Shown here in pieces: positions 15,566 to 20,548 of a DNA stretch of 20,548 nt. Both the position numbers and the translations under genes were made by a program. The notes under the pieces were generated by a model that worked only from the letters and a program-made list of their open reading frames with translations, made no database searches and was not told where the DNA came from. Source of the stretch: an uncultured Bacteroidales bacterium (GTDB lineage Bacteria; Bacteroidota; Bacteroidia; Bacteroidales; Muribaculaceae); contig UQMZ01000053.1 in NCBI GenBank assembly GCA_900542185.1, forward strand, positions 1-20,548. Reading direction: 5' to 3'. How positions within the stretch are numbered: position 1 is the stretch's first letter; each line of letters starts with the position of its first letter.

Positions 15566-16411
15566 TTACGCTTTCTCGCTTCTCATCAGCAGCGACGCCA
15601 CAAGCGACATGCCGGTCTTTGAAGCGATGCCGGGCACTAACGTCTTCATAACATACGCCACATCGCCGCACAACGCCTGCATCAGCTCATTCTTTTCGTC
15701 GCGCATTCCGGACAGGCTGACATGCACACCCTTCGGGTCGATATCGTACACGTCCAATAGATTAAACAAATGATAACGTATATCTTCCTGCGCGCGCCAT
15801 TCGTGACTCACGGCCATCAGTAGCTTCGAGCCATCGAACACTACAAAATCGGTCCAACCCTTGCGTATGTCAATGTACACGCGCGGCATGTCCACCACCC
15901 TGTCGCACAGGCGCTTCACCAGTACCGACTGGTGGCAGCGTATCCGCGCGCCGGGGAACGTGCGCTGCAGGAATGCCTGCAGACCCGGCACGAGGGTGTA
16001 GGCACACACCTTGCCGTCCACGTAGTCCTGCATTATGTCCTCCTCGGTGGCTTCGTACACGGCGTTATATATCTTCTCCACGGTCGGCGTCTCGTCGTCG
16101 GAATCAGATTCTTCACCCTTTTCCACTATTTTCTCGGGAATCCACAACGCCTTGGGTGTCTCTATCGCGATGTCGGCGGCAAAGTCGTCGAGCAGCTGAG
16201 GATGGTCGTACACCGCACTCTCCACGCGCTCCAGCAAGGTCGACGTGTCGCCGTCCCATTCCTCGCGAAACAGTATTTCGACCTCGTCCATCGGATTTTC
16301 CACATTGCGCAGATATGTCTCGATGCCTCCTGCACCGATCACCATCACCAATCGCCAGTCCGACGGGTCTCCTATGCGTATCGCCCTATAGCCGCTATTC
16401 GTTTCTTCCAT
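15566..16411 (-). CDS. DUF3822 family protein, function unknown
   Basis: The 281-residue protein has no signal peptide or membrane segment and fits the DUF3822 family, which I know as a Bacteroidetes gene typically found beside rsmD, as here. It has beta-rich halves resembling a degenerate actin/PilM-like fold: RLVMVIGAGGIETYL near 20-34 and VYIDIRKGWTDFVVFDGSKL near 178-197. An acidic, probably disordered insert (EKGEESDSDDETPTVEK) lies in the middle. The fold assignment is a pattern-based guess and no catalytic motif is evident. It seems to be the first gene of the row leading to ispE, with a -7-like box just upstream. Confidence 0.8.
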   Translation of the reverse strand: MEETNSGYRAIRIGDPSDWRLVMVIGAGGIETYLRNVENPMDEVEILFREEWDGDTSTLLERVESAVYDHPQLLDDFAADIAIETPKALWIPEKIVEKGEESDSDDETPTVEKIYNAVYEATEEDIMQDYVDGKVCAYTLVPGLQAFLQRTFPGARIRCHQSVLVKRLCDRVVDMPRVYIDIRKGWTDFVVFDGSKLLMAVSHEWRAQEDIRYHLFNLLDVYDIDPKGVHVSLSGMRDEKNELMQALCGDVAYVMKTLVPGIASKTGMSLVASLLMRSEKA

Positions 16412-16446
16412 TTATGCTTTATCCCGGGTATTTTGCACCCGTTGTG

Positions 16447-16454
16447 CAAATTTA
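16447..16454 (-). promoter_or_regulatory. Candidate -7 box for the DUF3822-rsmD-ribBA row
   Basis: TAAATTTG on the minus strand (16454-16447) matches TAnnTTTG exactly and overlaps the last codon and stop of the MATE gene. No TTTG lies 19-21 bases upstream, so only the -7 element is supported. It would start transcription near 16443, about 32 bases before the DUF3822 ATG, which suits a promoter for this gene and those after it. Confidence 0.45.
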
Positions 16455-17798
16455 CGAAATTTTCGCCATTTTTTTGCCATCCACAGCGTAAAAGGTTGCC
16501 AGCCATGCACCGCGAAGCACTAAGTAGGCCTCAAAAGCCAGCCAAAGCAGGGCCGTTCCGTCCAGCTTCAGTCCGCTCACGCCTGTTATGACATAAAACA
16601 ATGCCATGCCGGCAAGCGCCGACCACATCATGACTCCGGTGCGCCCCAACCCGATGTATATGCCGTCGAATATGAAGGCCAATACTGTCAGCGGCGGCAA
16701 CAGCATCACGAACACCTTCAGATGCTCCACATGCTCCACCACCACGCTTTTATCCGTCAGCAATCCCGTGATTTGCGGAGTGAACAGCGCATATACCGTG
16801 AAGAAAATCACGGCCATCCAGGCTCCCCATTTCAGCAACGCGCGCACGCTGCGCCCTATCATACCAGTATCTCCCGCGCCATGATATTTCCCCACCAGCC
16901 CCTCGCCGGCAAAGGCGAATCCGTCCATAAAATAGCTGAACAGCAGAAAGAACTGCATCATCACGGCATTGGCGGCTAAAGAAACAGCTCCCATCCTGGC
17001 GCTATATGCCGTCATGGACAGCGACACGGCCATGATGCACGCCGACCGTACGAAAAGATAGCCGTTCATCCCGAACAGCTCCTGCCAGGCCACACGCCCG
17101 TCCGCATGTTCCGTTATAGTACTGAGAACTCCGCACCGACCACGCACCCAGCTGACACATACCCCCACGGCAACGGCACATCCAATCCAGTTGGAAACGG
17201 TCGTACCCATGGCAACGCCGCGAACGCCGTAGCCCATCACGAGTCCCAACAGCACGTTTAGCGTCACGTTCACCACGTTCACGCCAATGGCTATCCACAT
17301 CGGCACGCGGGTGTTCTGCAGTCCGATAAACCACCCGGTCAACGTCATTATCACCAATTGGGGCGCCACGCCCCATACGCATATCCTGTAATATTGCCGC
17401 GTCAGTTCCTGCACGTCTCCGTCAGGCTTCATCAACGCCATCAGGGCATCCCATAGCGGCCCCTGCGCCACCAATACCAGAACGCCGACTACGCACGCGG
17501 CCACAAGACTCTTGCGAAGGATGCCGAGACAGCGTCCACGGTTGCGCGCGCCGTATGCCTGCGCCACGAGCCCCGTAGTGCCCATGCGCAGAAAACCGAA
17601 CAGCCAGCAGAATACATTGATCATCATGGAGCCGACGGATATGGCTCCGATTGCCGCCACCTCGGGCAGATGTCCCGCCACGGCCGTGTCGCACAGCCCC
17701 AGCAGCGGTACGGTGATGTTGCTTATTATCGCAGGTAAGGCCAGGGCGAGTATCTGGCGGTTCAGACCCGGCTCCCGCTTAGCATCCGCCTTTGTCAT
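16452..17798 (-). CDS. MATE family efflux transporter, DinF-like subfamily
   Basis: The 448-residue integral inner-membrane protein has about twelve hydrophobic segments, the usual number and length for MATE transporters, which export organic cations or drugs in exchange for sodium or protons. Family marks are LALPAIISNITVPLLGLCDTAVAGHL near the N-terminus and the DinF-type FLRMGTTGLVAQAYGA near residue 70-85. WFIGLQNTRVPMWI and NVVNVTLNVLLGLVMGYGVRGVA near the middle also fit. The start at 17798 lies 29 bases after the asparaginase stop, so the two are probably co-transcribed. The true substrate cannot be predicted. The stop overlaps a promoter-like box for the next gene. Confidence 0.94.
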   Translation of the reverse strand: MTKADAKREPGLNRQILALALPAIISNITVPLLGLCDTAVAGHLPEVAAIGAISVGSMMINVFCWLFGFLRMGTTGLVAQAYGARNRGRCLGILRKSLVAACVVGVLVLVAQGPLWDALMALMKPDGDVQELTRQYYRICVWGVAPQLVIMTLTGWFIGLQNTRVPMWIAIGVNVVNVTLNVLLGLVMGYGVRGVAMGTTVSNWIGCAVAVGVCVSWVRGRCGVLSTITEHADGRVAWQELFGMNGYLFVRSACIMAVSLSMTAYSARMGAVSLAANAVMMQFFLLFSYFMDGFAFAGEGLVGKYHGAGDTGMIGRSVRALLKWGAWMAVIFFTVYALFTPQITGLLTDKSVVVEHVEHLKVFVMLLPPLTVLAFIFDGIYIGLGRTGVMMWSALAGMALFYVITGVSGLKLDGTALLWLAFEAYLVLRGAWLATFYAVDGKKMAKIS

Positions 17799-17827
17799 TT
17801 CCTGACCTTGAGATGTTGCGTTTTCTT

Positions 17828-18925
17828 TTACGCGTGCATCTCGCCCACAAGCGGTATCTCCATCAGCCGCTTCACTTCCTCACGCTCATAGCCCTGGCCG
17901 AACAGGAACATCAGCTTCGTTATCGCGGCCTCGCTCGTAAGGTCCTTGCCCGAGATAACGCCGGCGCGGCGCAGTCCCTCGCCGGTCTCGTAACGGTACG
18001 GATCCACCATGCCGTTGTGGCATTGCGTCACGTTCACTATCACAAGGCCGCGGTCCACGGCTTCCTTCAGAGTGTTGATGAACCAATCGTCGGTCGGAGC
18101 GTTGCCGGCGCCGAAGGTCTTCAGCACCACGCCGCGCAGGTCCGGAGCCTCAAGCATATAACGCATTATCGACTCGTTCAGTCCGGGGAACAGGCTGAGG
18201 TAAATCACATGTGGATCGATGCCGTAGTGCACCGTCAGCGGCTTGTCCTCACGTGGACGCCACAGCACATCCCTGCGGAAACTGATGCCTAAGCCTATCT
18301 TGGCCAGACGCGGAAAATTATTGCTCTTGAAGGCGTTGAAGTTGTCGGCTGAGTATTTGGTGCTACGGTTGCCGCGCCACAGATAGTTTTCAAACAGAAT
18401 GCACACCTCCTGTATCATCGGCTCTCCCTCGGGCGTCCGCTCGGCCGCCACCTGCAGCGACGTGATCAGGTTTTCCTCCCCATCGGTACGGACCTCACCG
18501 ATGGGGAGCTGGCTGCCTGTGATCACCACAGGCTTGCGCAGATTTTCCAGCATGAAGCTCATCATCGATGCGGTATAGGCCATTGTGTCGGTGCCGTGAA
18601 GCACCACATAGCCGTCATACTGGTCGTACGTGTCCTCGATTATGTGCGCCATCGTCACCCAATGGTTCGGATTGATGGCCGAAGAATCCACCGGAACGTC
18701 AAACTGATAATAATCGATATTGAAATCCAGACGCCGCAGTTTGGGAACGTTTTCAATTAGATTCGCGAAATTGTAAGGCTCGAGACGACCGGTCTCGGGG
18801 TTCTCGGTCATGCCGATGGTTCCTCCGGTGTAGATTATGAGGATGCGCGGCTTTTTATCACCATCGTTTCCTTCAACACATGTCAAAGCACCAATAGTTC
18901 CCGTCAAATCACTGCTTCGCTCCAT
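17828..18925 (-). CDS. ansA: Type I L-asparaginase, cytosolic (AnsA-like)
   Basis: It hydrolyses asparagine to aspartate and ammonia. In the 365-residue form chosen here, the nucleophile Thr36 lies in YTGGTIGM, the substrate-binding DSS at 80-82, the second catalytic pair Thr112-Asp113 in HGTDTMAYTAS and Lys190 in GNRSTKYSADNF, matching E. coli asparaginase I. No signal peptide is present, consistent with the cytosolic type I enzyme. A longer frame from ATG 18958 adds MHFKRIINVRD. That ATG overlaps the -7 box of a near-ideal promoter (18956-18987), upstream of the expected transcript start near 18952, so it cannot be translated from that transcript. ATG 18925 leaves a leader of about 27 bases. 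The stop is 29 bases from the MATE gene. Confidence 0.94.
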   Translation of the reverse strand: MERSSDLTGTIGALTCVEGNDGDKKPRILIIYTGGTIGMTENPETGRLEPYNFANLIENVPKLRRLDFNIDYYQFDVPVDSSAINPNHWVTMAHIIEDTYDQYDGYVVLHGTDTMAYTASMMSFMLENLRKPVVITGSQLPIGEVRTDGEENLITSLQVAAERTPEGEPMIQEVCILFENYLWRGNRSTKYSADNFNAFKSNNFPRLAKIGLGISFRRDVLWRPREDKPLTVHYGIDPHVIYLSLFPGLNESIMRYMLEAPDLRGVVLKTFGAGNAPTDDWFINTLKEAVDRGLVIVNVTQCHNGMVDPYRYETGEGLRRAGVISGKDLTSEAAITKLMFLFGQGYEREEVKRLMEIPLVGEMHA

Positions 18926-18955
18926 ATCCCTGACGTTGATTATCCGTTTAAAATG

Positions 18956-18987
18956 CAAAGCTAATAAATTCCCGCCATAAATGCAAA
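18956..18987 (-). promoter_or_regulatory. Strong Bacteroidetes-type promoter of the asparaginase-MATE unit
   Basis: On the minus strand a -33 TTTG (18987-18984) is followed after exactly 20 bases by TAGCTTTG (18963-18956), a perfect TAnnTTTG. This is the best match to the Bacteroidetes primary sigma factor consensus in the window. The expected transcription start is near 18952, which argues for the asparaginase start at 18925 rather than 18958. Confidence 0.8.
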
Positions 18988-19010
18988 TCTAACTGGAGGG
19001 GCGGTGGGAT

Positions 19011-19054
19011 GGCGACGTCCACGTCGCCAATTATAAGAATCTCCACGTCGCCAA
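19011..19054. repeat. Palindrome plus direct repeat (GGCGACGT element)
   Basis: Positions 19011-19028 are a perfect inverted repeat, GGCGACGT-CC-ACGTCGCC. Its right arm with flanks, TCCACGTCGCCAA (19018-19030), is repeated exactly at 19042-19054, 24 bases on. The element sits between the terminator of the secreted gene and the asparaginase promoter. It could be a repeated extragenic palindrome or a protein-binding site; whether it recurs elsewhere in the genome cannot be seen here. Confidence 0.65.
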
Positions 19055-19056
19055 AT

Positions 19057-19083
19057 AAAAAAGGGTACCTTTCGGCACCCTTT
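19057..19083 (-). terminator. Intrinsic terminator of the secreted protein gene
   Basis: On the minus strand a 10-bp stem (19074-19083 with 19060-19069, one G-T pair) closes on a GAAA tetraloop and is followed by T at 19062-19057, then ATTT. It begins about 25 bases after the stop of the gene at 19109 and insulates the downstream asparaginase promoter. Confidence 0.9.
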
Positions 19084-19108
19084 CTATATTTCATCCTGAA
19101 GGAGCGTA

Positions 19109-20266
19109 TCAGAGCATAACCTTCTGGCTCTTGCCGCCCTTAACAACGATGTACAGGCCCTTTACGGGGTTCTCTACGCGAACGCCCTGCAGGTTGTAGT
19201 AAACAGCCTCGCCGTTATTCTCGACTGCGATGTTGGCAACACCGCTACCGGCCTGCTTAACATACAGCATGGGGAGTGTTGAGTCTTCACGGTCTGTCGG
19301 ACACATCTCATAGTTGCTCTGATATGTCTTACCGCAAAGATACACTTCCTTGCCGTCACTTGATTTGGCTGTGTTTGCAATCTTAACTTTGCCGTCTACC
19401 ATTGTAGCGGTCCAGTAGCAATTACCCTCATCCGATGTGGTGTAGGCGTTGAACGACCAGTGCTGGCCATCCCAGCCCATGAAGCGACCGTTGCAGTCTT
19501 TGATGGTATATCCCTTGTCTGTAGATGCGAGTGTAAAGATAGCCTCTTTCGACACCTTCATCTCATCAGCCGGAGTAGCTGCTACTGCCATCCAGTAACC
19601 GAAAGCCTTATCAGCGGCAAAGGTCTCTACATAACCCTCGTTGAATACGAAAGCCACCTCACCGGCTGCAACCTCTGTAGCCTTCTTTACAGTGATATCA
19701 CCACCTGCGGGGGGAGGAGTTACGCCACCCTCTTCGTCGCTGATGGTAATCGCTGTGAAACGGGTCTGAACATGAATTGTCAATGTTACTTCAGAGACAG
19801 CCTCGGTGTTTGTCCATACTACCTTCTTGCTTGCAGTTGTAGCCGTACCGACACTTGCATTCACCTCTGCACCATCCTCAGCCTGTGAGCAATCCAGAGT
19901 GAAAGACTTCATTGTCTTTCCGGCGGGACATTTTACTGTCATCTTGTTACCGGCAGCCTTGCTCTTCCCGCCGTAAAGACGGATTGTAGTGGCGCCGTTA
20001 GAATTAGTCGACATAGGATAGTAGTATGCCGGCTCACTCTCGCTGTCTGTATTGGCAAATGTAAAAGAGTAGTCACCCAGCTTCAGGCTCTGGAGAGGCT
20101 TATAGTTTTTTGCCGAGCCGTACTGGCTTCCTTCACCGGCAGGAACCTCCTCGTTCAGAGTTCCCTTGATGTCAGTTGCATCCTTTACCTGAAGTGTAAC
20201 GTCGGCGGCATACGATGCGAAACCGCACATTGCCACCGTTGCAATTGTGAGTAAAAGTTTCTTCAT
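19109..20266 (-). CDS. Secreted two-domain protein with C-terminal sorting-type tail, function unknown
   Basis: The 385-residue protein has a signal peptide at 1-20 (cleavage after SYA). Domain one (about 21-177) is beta-rich and Thr/Ser-rich. After a VTPPPAGGD linker (182-190), domain two (about 190-338) has repeated short strands with aromatic-Gly turns (CNGRFMGWDGQHWSF), suggestive of a beta-trefoil or lectin-like fold, though I cannot assign a family. The last 45 residues (VANIAVENNG, YYNLQGVRVENPVKGLYIV) match the type A C-terminal sorting signal seen on many exported Bacteroidetes proteins, which implies delivery to the cell surface if a type IX system is present. It stands alone with its own promoter and terminator. 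Whether it binds host or dietary glycans is a guess. Confidence 0.88.
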   Translation of the reverse strand: MKKLLLTIATVAMCGFASYAADVTLQVKDATDIKGTLNEEVPAGEGSQYGSAKNYKPLQSLKLGDYSFTFANTDSESEPAYYYPMSTNSNGATTIRLYGGKSKAAGNKMTVKCPAGKTMKSFTLDCSQAEDGAEVNASVGTATTASKKVVWTNTEAVSEVTLTIHVQTRFTAITISDEEGGVTPPPAGGDITVKKATEVAAGEVAFVFNEGYVETFAADKAFGYWMAVAATPADEMKVSKEAIFTLASTDKGYTIKDCNGRFMGWDGQHWSFNAYTTSDEGNCYWTATMVDGKVKIANTAKSSDGKEVYLCGKTYQSNYEMCPTDREDSTLPMLYVKQAGSGVANIAVENNGEAVYYNLQGVRVENPVKGLYIVVKGGKSQKVML

Positions 20267-20371
20267 AATTTTGTATTTAGGTTTGTATTAGTATTTCCGT
20301 GGTTTCTATTATATCATAGTATTGTTCAGATTGTTGAATAATGCCTGACACTATAGACTCATTTCAGTCCA

Positions 20372-20402
20372 CAAAATTAAGAAAAAAAAGCCTAAGCCCC
20401 AA
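20372..20402 (-). promoter_or_regulatory. Promoter of the secreted protein gene at 20266
   Basis: On the minus strand TAATTTTG (20379-20372) matches TAnnTTTG, and TTG (20402-20400, within AGTTGGGG) lies 20 bases upstream as a -33 element. A T-rich spacer lies between them and TTAACA (20416-20411) upstream. The expected transcript start is near 20368, giving a leader of about 100 bases. AGTTGGGG, TTAACA and TTAAnTTTGTGG also occur before the giant secreted protein gene. Confidence 0.65.
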
Positions 20403-20478
20403 CTAAATTGTGTTAAAATAATGCTAACTCCTAATTAATTGAAATATTTGGGAATATATTAATGCAGGCTGTCCCCGT

Positions 20479-20547
20479 CCGCGCATAAGTCCAGACCAAA
20501 TGCCTATTGAGATTTTCATAAGGACTTCGGTCATTTTTTATGCGCGG
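20479..20547. repeat. Inverted repeat at the right end of the window
   Basis: CCGCGCATAA (20479-20488) and its exact reverse complement TTATGCGCGG (20538-20547) enclose about 50 bases. These also contain AAGTCC (20487-20492) and GGACTT (20522-20527), a second complementary pair competing with or extending the first. The window ends one base after the right arm. It could be a transcript-end hairpin of a gene beyond the window, or a dispersed repeat that broke the assembly. Confidence 0.55.
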
Positions 20548-20548
20548 C

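Noticed and set aside
15540..15570. TCTGACT repeats upstream of rsmD
   Set aside because: Three short imperfect copies in a pyrimidine-rich gap; too weak to call a repeat element or binding site.
20424..20534. 36-codon minus-strand frame upstream of the secreted gene (MTEVLMKISIGIWSG...)
   Set aside because: It begins inside the inverted repeat and runs into AT-rich promoter sequence; no family resemblance and no initiation signal. Chance frame is more likely.

Overview
This looks like a fragment of a Bacteroidales chromosome, most plausibly Muribaculaceae or a close relative; the family is an inference. Clues are the TTTG / TAnnTTTG promoters with few Shine-Dalgarno sites, a DUF3822 gene next to rsmD, a fused ribBA, and secreted proteins carrying cohesin-like and dockerin modules and Bacteroidetes-type C-terminal sorting signals. 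All eleven genes I accept lie on the minus strand, so transcription runs from high to low coordinates. No rRNA, tRNA, CRISPR array, transposase or phage gene was seen. Positions 1-40 are not genomic: they are an Illumina Nextera adapter with part of a sample index, so the left edge is a true contig end.

Right to left: 20266-19109 encodes a secreted two-domain protein with its own promoter and terminator. A small repeat/palindrome element follows. Next come a cytosolic type I asparaginase and a MATE/DinF-type transporter (18925-16452), led by a near-perfect Bacteroidetes promoter that also fixes the asparaginase start. Then a tight row of DUF3822, rsmD, ribBA, an exported S9 peptidase and ispE runs from 16411 to 9883. 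The last two genes overlap by ATGA, and a ten-unit 9-bp tandem repeat sits between ribBA and the peptidase gene. The grpE-dnaJ chaperone pair follows (9684-7831) and ends at a strong intrinsic terminator.

The left third is the most unusual part. A 2051-residue secreted protein (7497-1342) consists of an N-terminal beta domain, about 1650 residues of Ala/Asp/Asn-rich predicted helix, a two-loop dockerin-like module, a cohesin-like module and a sorting-signal-like tail. Ninety-seven bases downstream, after a large hairpin, starts a second secreted protein (1245 to the contig end) with two cohesin-like domains followed by the same kind of helix. Dockerin and cohesin partners encoded side by side with no visible enzymatic domain suggest a non-cellulosomal surface or fibre assembly. 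This is the best candidate here for an undescribed system, but binding between the modules is an inference.

The housekeeping genes serve protein folding (DnaJ, GrpE), riboflavin (RibBA), isoprenoid (IspE) and ribosome (RsmD) functions. The two secreted loci at either end have similar promoter architecture and, by eye, lower GC than the housekeeping block.
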